Source: Conidiobolus incongruus B7586
Taxonomy: Eukaryota > Entomophthoromycota > Entomophthoromycetes > Entomophthorales > Conidiobolaceae
DNA: 12,809 bases
NCBI GenBank assembly: GCA_000697335.1
Contig: JNEM01015990.1
Span: forward strand, 1 to 12,809
Reading direction: 5' to 3'
Shown: positions 1 to 8,873 of the stretch, in pieces
How positions within the stretch are numbered: position 1 is the first letter of the stretch
How the letters are laid out: each line of letters opens with the position of its first letter
Program-made: the position numbers and the translations under genes
Notes under the pieces: generated by a model
Told to the model about the DNA's origin: nothing
The model's database searches: none
What the model saw: the letters and a program-made list of their open reading frames with translations, nothing else

Positions 1-8
1 AGCTTTAG

Positions 9-25
9 ATATATATATATATATT
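9..25. repeat. TA microsatellite
   Basis: A run of alternating A and T lies near the left edge. It is one of several TA tracts, with others near 102-110, 191-207 and 1092-1106. They are low-complexity sequence with no evident gene relation. Confidence 0.75.
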
Positions 26-230
26 ATAATTTTTTAAAAAAATATTAGATATTTTTAGATTAAAATAAAAATATCATTTAGATATTATTTAACTTAATAT
101 ATATATATAACTTATAAATAATTTATTTTCTTTCAAAAATTAAAAAGAAATAATATATATAATTATAATAAATTGCAATAATAGATAAATATATATATAT
201 ATATATAATTCTTATACTTTCGGATATATA

Positions 231-345
231 AAAAGGACTGTTTTGGCTTAATCCAGGATTTTGTTTTGAGTTTAAATAAAGGGTTATATAAACTAATCTG
301 TGATTCTTCAATTATAATTATTTAGAATAAAAGCTTAGAGTTTTA
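231..345 (+). repeat. Diverged dispersed repeat, copy A
   Basis: This stretch aligns with little gapping, in the same orientation, to about 5320-5433. Shared landmarks in order are a GGCTTAA/AGCTTAA block, a TATATAAA-type block, an ATTATAATTATTT block, a TGTAAAAG/AATAAAAG-like block and TTTTAG. Many differences are G in this copy against A in the other, or C against T, so this copy is less decayed. The lettering contains TATA-like and AATAAA-like strings, as a terminal repeat or small non-coding element would. No coding capacity or defined ends are visible, so the family is unknown. Confidence 0.5.
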
Positions 346-808
346 GATATATTTTTATAGGTTTTATTTAGCTAAATTATCTTAATTATTTTTATCTCCT
401 ATTAAATAATAAGATACTTATTTAATATATTTAATAAATAAACCAAGTTTCAATTTAAATAATGAATATTTAAATGGCTTGATAACCTTTTAATAAAAAT
501 AAAATGATATTTCTTAATATATTTTTATTATTCTATTAATAATTAAAAAAACAATAAAAATTTATTTTTATATTTTAACAAAATTAATATAATTTTATTT
601 CCAATTTTTAAATAATAAATTAATTAAAATATAGTAATTATAAATAAATACTATTTTTATAATTATTTATAAATTTGGAATAATTTTAAATAATTTATGA
701 TTAAGTTTTAAAAATATTAAATTAAAAAACTCTTAATAATAAATAAGTATTTTGAATATAAATAGATTTATTATTAACTTTTGAAATTAAAATTCTTTAA
801 TCAATTAA

Positions 809-831
809 TCTCTCTCTCTATATATATATAT
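809..831. repeat. Composite (TC)n(TA)n microsatellite
   Basis: About five TC units are followed directly by about six TA units. This is a compound dinucleotide repeat and the only CT-type repeat in the window. Confidence 0.8.
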
Positions 832-2903
832 TCAAGTTATAAGCTTTTTTATTTATTATAAATATAATTCATAACAAAAAATATAAATATATTATATTAA
901 TATGATGTTATTAATATCTGAAAATATATATTTTAGATTTCTTAATTAATATAGTTTTTATTATTATTTTGCTTTTATAAGCATTTTATACAATATTTTT
1001 GAAAAATAATTTTCAAAGAATATTTATTATTAATATTTTAAGTTTCAAAAAATAATTTATCAAAGTTAAATATAATAGTTAAATATTTACAATATATATA
1101 TATATACCTATATCATATATTTTGATATAATAGAAATTAATATTTGTCTATAAATTTTAATACTCTATATAAATGGAATTTGAAAATATAATGTTATTAC
1201 CATTATCTTTAAAATTTTACATTATAGCTATAAAATATATTGTTTTTAGTACATTAAAGCGAAAATGATAATTTGAAACTATGAAATATAATACCATATA
1301 TAAATCAAAACGAATTTTGTATATCGGGATTATATAGTATTAATTCATATCCAAAATTAAATTTTATATCTTATTTTACCAGTCCTGTGATTAGTGTGGA
1401 TTTAATTAAATTTTTTCAAAATTTCTGAATTATAATTTGATTCAATATTTTATATTGTAAAACAGTTATAGATAATTTTGTTAATGAATATATAAATTAG
1501 AACTGTTAAAAGGTATCTTGAAGAACTTTAACATCACTATTTTGATATATTGACGAATTATAGTGGTTAGCAATTTGTGAAGCTACTTTTGTTTCAACAA
1601 AATATAATTTGATTAATATGTACATAAATTTATCTTCCTTTGTTGGTATCGCTCTGAATTTCCTTCATAGTATATATAATTCTACTATAAGTTAAAACAC
1701 CATATTGCAAATTTTGAATAAATTAAAATAATGGTTTTTCTTTGATATAATCAAACTCTCAATATTAATCAAAATTAATTAAAATTAAATTGAAGTTTGT
1801 AAAATTTAAAATAATTTAACATTGAATTATGTTAAAATATCAAAAAAGTTGTATGAGGTATTAAATACAAAAATTTATACTTATTTACTATAATTTGAAT
1901 GGTTAATATTAAATAAAATATAATACTTTATTTTAGAGGATTATTGTATTAATCACCATAACAATGTCGTGATTTTTATTGTCAAAATTGTAATAATATG
2001 AAGATTTAGGTATTGATATTCGAAATATCAAATTTTGCAATAATTCATATTAGTGTTAAAGATATATTTGGAATATCATATTTAACTTTAATGTTAAAAG
2101 TGCCATAATATATCATATTTAATGTATTTTTTGTTTTTATACTGAACTCAACCAAATATTTAATATAGAATATAATATATACAATATATTTAACCTCACT
2201 GTGTTTTTAGGACTAGTTTATTTTTAAACCTTATCCTAATAACTTTGCAAAATTTAAATGAATAATCAATTTTATATTTTATATTAATAATTTCCAAATG
2301 TATATGAAATCCTTCTTCAATCGTTTCATCACATTTGATAAAAAGAAAATCTAAAATCTAACTTTAATTCAATGTAATTTATTTTATACTTTATTATCAT
2401 TAGGATAATTATATATAGTTGTTAACTATATTATTATGAATTATAACTGGATGTTGGTGAAATTATATTGTGGTAAATAATAATATAATTTTTTAAATTA
2501 GTCAGAAATGATATTTACACCATCCAAACAGTACATGATTTAAAAAACATACTATTTTTAAATTATATAGGTTCCTAGATATACAAATGGTATATTTTTA
2601 ATTATTCAAAAACCTTAGAATCCAATTATACTATCGGATTAGGTTTAAATAAACTGATTATTAAACTTGTAAAATAGCCCAATTATATTCATAAATATTT
2701 AAATAAATTGAAAAAATAGAATATTTGGCATTATATATATATCAGAATTTTAAATTTTTTATTTAGGGTTTAAATGACAAAAGTTTTTATAAGCAAATTT
2801 ATAAAAATTGAATATTATAAAATATTATCAATCGATATTAATGGTACCACTTGCTGAAGGTTGAAATGTAATTAAGTGGATCAAGAATATCAAGCATGAA
2901 TAA

Positions 2904-2950
2904 TTTTAATCTCATATAAATGGATGATAGCTAGGTTAATGAGATTAAAA
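2904..2950. promoter_or_regulatory. Perfect 12-bp inverted repeat around a TATAAA upstream of the hydrolase
   Basis: The left arm TTTTAATCTCAT (2904-2915) is the exact reverse complement of the right arm ATGAGATTAAAA (2939-2950), with a 23-bp spacer. A TATAAA string at 2915-2920 starts at the last base of the left arm and continues into the spacer, about 62 bp before the hydrolase ATG. The arms include the non-A/T core ATCTCAT, so they are less likely to arise from base composition alone than the TA tracts nearby. It could be a binding site for a dimeric regulator, a hairpin in the 5' leader, or chance. Function is inference. Confidence 0.5.
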
Positions 2951-2981
2951 CAAATAAAATTAATAAATCATTTCTATAGTA

Positions 2982-4337
2982 ATGACATTTGAAGTATCTG
3001 AATCAAGAGGATTTACATTTAGAGCAACGGTTAAAACTATTCATTATGGATTCACAGCTTTAGTTGGGCAGCCTTTACATACAGTACGAAAAGAAACCAA
3101 TCTATTATTGAGTCGACCCCCAGTAGAAGTCATCAAAAAGATAGAATTTGTACCTCATTACTTTCGTGAATTGGCTCACAAAATGATTAGAAATTATAGT
3201 TTGAAAGTGTATAACTATTATCCAGGAGTACATGACGAAGATTTTACTAAGCAAGAACCTTTAAAATTGAAATATTTACAATCATTTTTTGATTTAAAGA
3301 ATGAAAAGTTATTTTATTACATCCCAGGAGGTGGTTTCTTTTTTGGACAGCCAGAGAACTATTTTATACCTTTATCATATTTTGCTAGAAATTCAAGTTC
3401 TATAGTGGCTACTATTCAATATCGATATATCCCTGAACATTCTATTGTTGCATGCTTGGAAGACTCACTTGCAGGATATCTTTATTTTATATCTCCTATT
3501 GATAAAGGAGGAAAGGGTATGAAATCATCCAGTATTGTTATCGGCGGTGATAGCTCTGGTGGTGGAATTGCTAAAATGATTAATCACTTCCTTCGCAATA
3601 CCTATCAGCCACAACCTGCTGGTTCCGTCTTGTGGTCACCAAATGTAGATTTGACAAACTCACAACCAAGCGAGTTAATCATGGGAGATCATTGCATCAT
3701 CCCTGGGCCACTTTTGGAGCCTATAGTCGATAGAAACTTGAAAATCAAGTCCAAATTCTGGGCCATTCCATATCTAGGTACGGATCCTAAAACTCGACTC
3801 AAGTTGGCTGAGGACGGATCAGTATTTGGTCCAAAGCGCATCACCTACTGGCCTCTTCTAAGTCCGATGCTCGATCCGGATCTTTCTAATCTACCCCCAA
3901 CTTTGATTTTAACTGGTGAGAAAGATACATATAGAGACATGTCAGTAATCTATTCAAGAAGATTATTTCCATTCAACCAAAATAGCAAATCAATTATTCC
4001 TCCGTTGACACTTCAAATATATGAAGATATGCCTCATGATTTCCATATCGTTCCACTTTCACCATTTACTGACCTCGCCTTAGAGCGCGCTTCCAATTTT
4101 ATTAAAGTTGTGCACTCGCCTCCACAGTTCATTAAACCACCATATACTATTCAAGATACTATTACAGCATCCAAATTGGGTAAGATACCAGAACTGGCAA
4201 AGAACAGGTTCCAAGCATATTTCCAATCTGAAAATTTATTACCTAGACCTTTTGAACCTAATTATCAACAGAACCCAGTTCCAGTTTGGGATTGGGGTAC
4301 TACTAATCCATTCGTTAATTGGACTTTGCTCATTTAA
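2982..4337 (+). CDS. Alpha/beta hydrolase of the HSL (hormone-sensitive lipase-like) type, probable esterase/lipase
   Basis: The gene encodes 451 residues in one exon and probably hydrolyses an ester bond in a lipid or acetylated small molecule. The alpha/beta-hydrolase fold shows in the oxyanion-loop motif PGGGFFFG (115-122), QYRYIPEH (146-153, matching the family's DYRLAPEH), and the nucleophile elbow GGDSSGGG (188-195) with Ser191. Asp315 in GEKD and His352 in MPHDF would complete the triad. The HSL family normally has HGGG, and here its His is Pro115. There is no clear signal peptide or membrane segment. About 75 residues follow the last core helix and end in a Pro/Trp-rich tail containing NPF (442-444). 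The first ATG after an in-frame TAA at 2964 is chosen. Fungal relatives include steryl acetyl hydrolases, but the substrate cannot be told from sequence. G+C is far above the flanks. Confidence 0.85.
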   Translation: MTFEVSESRGFTFRATVKTIHYGFTALVGQPLHTVRKETNLLLSRPPVEVIKKIEFVPHYFRELAHKMIRNYSLKVYNYYPGVHDEDFTKQEPLKLKYLQSFFDLKNEKLFYYIPGGGFFFGQPENYFIPLSYFARNSSSIVATIQYRYIPEHSIVACLEDSLAGYLYFISPIDKGGKGMKSSSIVIGGDSSGGGIAKMINHFLRNTYQPQPAGSVLWSPNVDLTNSQPSELIMGDHCIIPGPLLEPIVDRNLKIKSKFWAIPYLGTDPKTRLKLAEDGSVFGPKRITYWPLLSPMLDPDLSNLPPTLILTGEKDTYRDMSVIYSRRLFPFNQNSKSIIPPLTLQIYEDMPHDFHIVPLSPFTDLALERASNFIKVVHSPPQFIKPPYTIQDTITASKLGKIPELAKNRFQAYFQSENLLPRPFEPNYQQNPVPVWDWGTTNPFVNWTLLI

Positions 4338-5319
4338 ATATATGAATATAGTATTATATATAATTATATATTTTTAATTTTCAATAGGTATTAATATATT
4401 AAATAATTAAAGTAATAAAAGAGGTTATAACTATTAAATATTATAAAAAGTTTATCAAACTGATTATTAATATATTTCGCTGTTATGTTTATAATTATAT
4501 AGAGGTATACCACCTACAATTTTAAATGAATATAATATTTTATAAGTTCATGACTGTATATCATATTTTACTCAATAAAATGTTCAATAGCTAAGGGTGT
4601 TTTTGTTAATAATACCTTCGAATAATTTTCAGTTTGAATTAAAATATATTATTCTTTGCCCAGATAATATATTTTGGGAATTTATATAATAATGTAATTT
4701 AATGATTGGGTTAATAAATTATTTTAATAATGAGTAATTTTAATAAATTTTTTTCATTGATATATTACTCGAAATTTTAAATAAAATAATTTTTTGAGAA
4801 TAAAAATAAATAAAAATTTTAATATATAACTTATAAATATATATATAAAATAAAATCAATGCTTACTTCTATTATTAATAACTTTTTGCTTTTTTATATC
4901 AAACTACTAATATTTAATAAATAGTTCTTTTTATTAAAGACTTAAATATAATGTTTTATAAATTAATTAAATTTTTTATTAAAATTTTCTTTTTTATAGA
5001 TTGATATTTTAAATACTTAAAATAATGATAGTTGTATAAGTATCAATTTGGTGAATATATTTTATATGATAGTCTTTTCCAATTATTTTTAATTAAAAAA
5101 TTTTTTATAACTTTATTTATATTATATTAAAAAATAAGTGTCTTAAAATTATATTAAAAATATTAATTAAAAAATATATTATTTATATAAATTATATAAA
5201 ATTTTTATCAATTAATTTTCCTTTAATAATTAATTAAAAATAATATATATTATTATAATTTAATATAATAATTTATATTTACTTATAAATAAAATATTTA
5301 TATATTTATTAAAATCAAT

Positions 5320-5433
5320 AAAAAAGTTTATTTTAGCTTAACCTAATATTTTAATTTAGGTTTTAATTAAAGTCTATATAAAAAGATTTATTTCATTCAT
5401 TATAATTATTTCCTGTAAAAGACTTAGTTTTTA
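5320..5433 (+). repeat. Diverged dispersed repeat, copy B
   Basis: This is the second member of the pair with about 231-345, in direct orientation and roughly 5.1 kb away. Compared with copy A it has A where A has G, and T where A has C, at many positions (for example TTTTAGCTTAA against TTTTGGCTTAA), so it is the more decayed copy. It keeps a CTATATAAAAAG string. The similarity weakens on both sides in low-complexity sequence, so the true element ends cannot be set. Confidence 0.5.
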
Positions 5434-6340
5434 GCTTTATTTTAATAAATTTTACTAAATTTAAGCTATTCTAACTTATATTCAAATTATAATTAAATGA
5501 TAAAATATTTATTATATAATTTTATTAATTTATTTAAAACTATATTTTAATATATATATTATATTTTTATAACTAATATTAAAATATCTTGAAAAATTTT
5601 TGATTGATATAAAATAATAAATTATGATATATATTTTTAATATATTAAATATTGATAATAATGATAATAAAAATTAATTTTATAAATTTTAAAAAACTTT
5701 AAATATTTTTTATTTTCAAAATAATTCATAAAGTAATAAAAATATAATTAAATAAAATATTATTTTTTAAAGCTGTTTGTATATTTTAAATAATTTTAAA
5801 AAACTTAAAATTAAGTTTTATTGATATTAAAATAAGTTTTTAGATTTGTTTTAATTATTTTCAATATAACTAAAGAATAAATTTTTATAAATTAATTTTT
5901 TTCAACAAAGAGAAATATATTTATTTATATATAATTTAACCAAGTCTATTTCCCTATTTATTATGGATATTTCCAAAATTATATTATATTTAAAAAATCA
6001 AAAATTAAAAATTTTATCATTTTTTGATTATATTATAATATTCAAATAAATCTTCATAAGTATGAATTATAAAGTTAATTGGCTTAATAATTAAATTATT
6101 AATAAAATTTCAAAAAAAATAATAATAAAAATTACAAATAAAATAATTTAAAAGGAATATATTATCTATGAATATTAATATTTTAATATTAAAATATTAT
6201 ATATTTAAATGATATATATACTTTATTTAATATTCTCTATGCTAAAATAATCTTAAAGATAGATTAAAGTTAATATATCAATTATTATATTATCAAAAAA
6301 TAGCTCAATGCATCTTAAGAAAAATAATACAAAAATCCTA

Positions 6341-6345
6341 TATTA
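6341..6345. repeat. Putative target-site duplication, left (TATTA)
   Basis: TATTA directly precedes the left terminal inverted repeat and recurs directly after the right one (8892-8896). PIF/Harbinger elements usually duplicate a 3-bp TWA target. The 5-bp match may be a 3-bp duplication extended by chance in AT-rich DNA, or the true element end may be shifted by a base or two. Confidence 0.5.
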
Positions 6346-6363
6346 GGCCAACTTAAATCTGTC
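6346..6363 (+). repeat. Left terminal inverted repeat of the PIF/Harbinger element
   Basis: GGCCAACTTAAATCTGTC matches the reverse complement of 8874-8891 at 17 of 18 positions. The only difference is T here for C at the right end. Weaker similarity continues inward, where both ends share AATTTTC soon after. The single mismatch is in the same C-to-T direction as the rest of the element's decay. Confidence 0.8.
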
Positions 6364-6559
6364 TTAATTCTTAATTTTCTTGATTTATTTGAAAAATGTT
6401 AAAAATATGCTCAAATATGTCCTAAAAAGAAAATTCAGTGATATTTTCCTATAATTAACTCTAAAGTTTTAAAATAATTAATAATCAAGTATTCCTCTTC
6501 TCAAATTAAAAAATATATAGTATTTATCAAAATCACTTCACTAGTTTTATTTTTTTGTT

Positions 6560-7812
6560 ATGCCTAGTATAAAAGAAATAATAGAGTTCTTCATTACCCT
6601 TATTATAATTAACTTTGCTGAGAATATAAATGATCCAGTAATTTTAAGATTATTATATAAACTAAAAACCTCAAGATATATATCTCTACACTTTCTATAT
6701 ATACTATACTTATTACAATAGTTTATATGTAAACTTCCTTTTGAAGAAAATAATTTTAAAAGATAGATAAAAATGCTAAAGATTAAGTTTTTCCAATTTG
6801 CTAATATTTTACAGTCATATATAAATTTCATTTCTTCTTATTAAAGAAAACAAACACCTTTAAAAACTTAGTTAATAGTTACACTTTATTAACTAGATCA
6901 CAAAAAAATATATTTAAAAAATATAGTTGAAAAGTTTTAAATAAAAGAAAGAATTATTATTTTATATACTAAAAGAGTAATATATTCTATTAGAAGAAAA
7001 CTAGAAGATTAAATAGTTTGGTTAGAAAATTATTATAATATAAACGAATCTTATTTAGAACAACCCCCCTTTAATAATTATATTGGTTATTTAAATAGTA
7101 ATTATATTATACTTGAAGATTAGCTTATATTTTACACATAATTATATTATAACAAAAAAAACATATATAGCTTTTAATATATAACTGTTGTATCATCTTT
7201 AAATAGATTTATATATTTTAAGTTTAAAAAACCTAAATTATATTATAACTTTAGTATTTTAAAAGTATTTAAATTATTCAATAAATTAAATAAATATTTT
7301 AAACAAGGAAAATATATTTTTATAATTAATAATAAGTAATATAATTATTTTATAGTTAATATAATTTATTAACAATAGCAAATAAATATACTTAATTTGT
7401 GTTTTTTATAGGTTATACTAATAATAAATTTATAGTTACTTCATTTCAAAGAAATTAGATTGAAATTGCTTTTTTTTCTATAAAGCAAAGAATAGAGGAA
7501 TTTAATATTATATATAATAAAAGATAATCTATAGTAAAAAAAACTTTTGGTATCTAGAAAGCTATCTTTTTTTGTTTAAAGTTATTATTTTATTATATAC
7601 AAAATGTAGAAGCTTATTAATTTGTTGCTATATTTATATATACAATTATTTTTTTTATAACTTTATTTCTTTTAATAAACTAGATTATAATTTAGAAAAA
7701 AAATTAAAAAAGAAACTGGTGAAAATATTAATGTTAATGATAATAAGCAAAATATAATCAATACATATGATAACTTTATTAAATTAAATAAATTACAAAT
7801 GGTAATATTATC
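6560..7812 (+). pseudogene. PIF/Harbinger DDE transposase pseudogene
   Basis: One frame runs from ATG 6560, after an in-frame TAG at 6542, to 7336 without an indel; it is broken only by ten TAA/TAG codons. A second frame continues from 7411 to about 7650 with four more. Readable family landmarks in order are LPFEENNFKR (6734-6763, the LPE..F.R region before the helix-turn-helix) and ILYTKRVI (about 6959-6982). Next are GYLNSNYI (7085-7108, where the family has D-G-T), a YN-K block (about 7148-7165), and YNFS (7244-7255, for the conserved HD). The last are GYTNNKF plus VTSF (7411-7446), EEFN then VKKTFG (7495-7551, for the V-E-x-x-F-G motif) and an I-x-H-N-like block near 7630-7647. The Asp at 7094 reads Asn and the Glu at 7537 reads Lys. 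Length fits a transposase of about 390 codons. Confidence 0.75.
7336..7410 (+). other. Possible intron inside the transposase pseudogene
   Basis: The transposase similarity breaks at about 7336 and resumes at 7411. The gap starts GTAATA, contains TTATTAAC (7366-7373) as a possible branch site, and ends in a T-rich run finishing TTATAG. Its size of about 75 bp suits a fungal intron. Removing exactly this stretch leaves the two frames one base out of register, so a one-base loss at the donor must also be assumed. An unrelated insertion is the alternative. Confidence 0.4.
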
Positions 7813-7860
7813 ATAAACTAACACTTGGTTGACTATTTTAAATATATTCTTTTGATTATA

Positions 7861-8580
7861 TTTTGTTTAGTAATAAAAATTATATAAACTAATTACTCTT
7901 TTCAAAATTTATTTATATTAATTATAAGAGTTTTTTTATTAAAAATTATTGTTGTTCTAATAGTTATAACTAATGTTCTTCTTATAGTTGTTATATTTTA
8001 ATCTATTGTTTTAAGATTTTATTTTGCTCTTATATGTTTTCTTTGATAACTTTAAAGAAAAAAGAAAATTAGATACTTTTCTTTTTTCTTTCATTATTTC
8101 TTATACTTCTAGAGTTTTTACTTGAAGAAGATAATTAAAGGTGAAAGTTATTATTTTATTCTTTATTATCTAAAGCATTTAATTCCTTATAGTAAAATTA
8201 GTTATGTAATGAAAAAGCTATAAAGGCTATATTAAAGGCTTTAAAAATTAAATCATCTTGTGTTATAATAGAATTAACTATTGTAAACAAAGGATTATTT
8301 CTACTATATTATTTATTTATTAGAACTTGTTCAATAGCTTTAAATTTGTAAATAAGAGTCTTTGCATAATTAAATATTTTATCAAGCTTTTTTTTTAATT
8401 TTAAGTAATTTATTCCTTTGAAAATAAAAATAAAGTTGTATATTTGAAAAAAAGCATTTAACTTGTTAGAACACTAGGATTTATAGTTTTTTTCTTGCCT
8501 TAACTAATTAAGTGTAGCTTTTATTAAATATAGTTCAAGAAACTTTTATTGTTGTTACTAGTATTAATAATAGATGACAT
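7861..8580 (-). pseudogene. Second (accessory) gene of the PIF/Harbinger element, decayed
   Basis: This runs on the - strand, convergent with the transposase, from a candidate ATG at 8580. The frame shifts at two homopolymers (the T run near 8450 and the A run near 8385, in - strand sense) and then holds for about 175 codons to about 7861. That part is interrupted 16 times, always by TAA or TAG. The N-terminal part is Ser/Asn-rich. The middle contains a readable KFKAIEQVL and NPLFTIVNSI. The last 60 or so codons alternate Glu, Leu, Lys, Ile, CAA and TAA/TAG in a pattern expected of a Gln-rich coiled coil. Second genes of this superfamily usually encode Myb/SANT-like proteins that help transposase bind the ends. 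I cannot read a Myb motif here, so that role is inferred from position. Confidence 0.55.
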
Positions 8581-8761
8581 AAGAGAAAAAAACAAGATAA
8601 AGCTTAATAGTGGTGTTTTTGTTAGTAAATTTATATGATATTTAACACAAAATAAAAGTTGTTTAATTGATATAGAATAAAGTCATATTGTTGTAAATGC
8701 AATGATATATTTTTAGCTTTATTTTCATAGTTTATGGGAGAAAACAGATGGATTTTATGAA

Positions 8762-8835
8762 TTGAAAAAATTAGTAAGCTATTTTTTTATGACTAATTTT
8801 TTTGATTTTTTTGGCTGGGTGACTAATTTTTTCAA
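8762..8835. repeat. Subterminal repeats of the transposon right end
   Basis: TTGAAAAAATTAGT (8762-8775) is the exact reverse complement of 8822-8835, giving a 14-bp inverted repeat. In addition TGACTAATTTTTT occurs at 8790-8802 and again at 8820-8832, exactly 30 bp apart. Clustered repeats just inside an element end are typical places for transposase or accessory-protein binding. The role here is inferred. Confidence 0.6.
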
Positions 8836-8873
8836 AAACCAAAATTGGTCAAACTGAAAATTGGAAAAAGTGG

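Larger units (their letters stand above)
1..2981. other. AT-rich intergenic region upstream of the hydrolase gene
   Basis: This long stretch is almost pure A/T, with dense stops in all frames. It holds several TA microsatellites, one member of a diverged repeat pair (about 231-345), and a promoter-proximal inverted repeat at its right end. I see no tRNA, rRNA or convincing host gene. The part from about 1250 to 1720 is slightly richer in G+C than the rest and contains a short open stretch on the - strand (1509-1664) that I cannot assign. The composition fits decayed repeat DNA rather than a conserved regulatory region. Confidence 0.7.
4338..6345. other. AT-rich intergenic region between hydrolase and transposon
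   Basis: These two kilobases are nearly pure A/T with no open frame of note. They include the 3' flank of the hydrolase, where TATATA-rich sequence just after the stop could serve fungal-type 3' end formation, though this is weak in such a background. They also contain copy B of the dispersed repeat. No RNA gene or host coding sequence is visible. The interval ends at the TATTA that flanks the transposon. Confidence 0.65.

Noticed and set aside
123-311. Open frame of 62 codons on the - strand
   Set aside because: It consists of Ile/Tyr/Leu runs from a TA microsatellite and the repeat copy, with no motif.
4108-4377. Open frame of 89 codons overlapping the hydrolase 3' end
   Set aside because: It lies in another frame of the hydrolase, whose own frame runs through a sensible C-terminus.
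231-5433. The two diverged repeats as terminal repeats of one large element
   Set aside because: Only the intact host hydrolase and AT-rich DNA lie between them, with no element genes, so separate copies are the simpler reading.
6547-6831. Open frame of 94 codons on the - strand
   Set aside because: It is antisense to the N-terminal part of the PIF/Harbinger transposase, whose motifs read on the + strand. Its own product is a low-complexity Ile/Lys/Tyr/Ser sequence.
7572-7757. Open frame of 61 codons on the + strand
   Set aside because: It overlaps the transposase C-terminal region in a different frame. The motif-bearing frame (E-x-F-N, V-x-x-x-F-G, I-x-H-N-like) is the neighbouring one.
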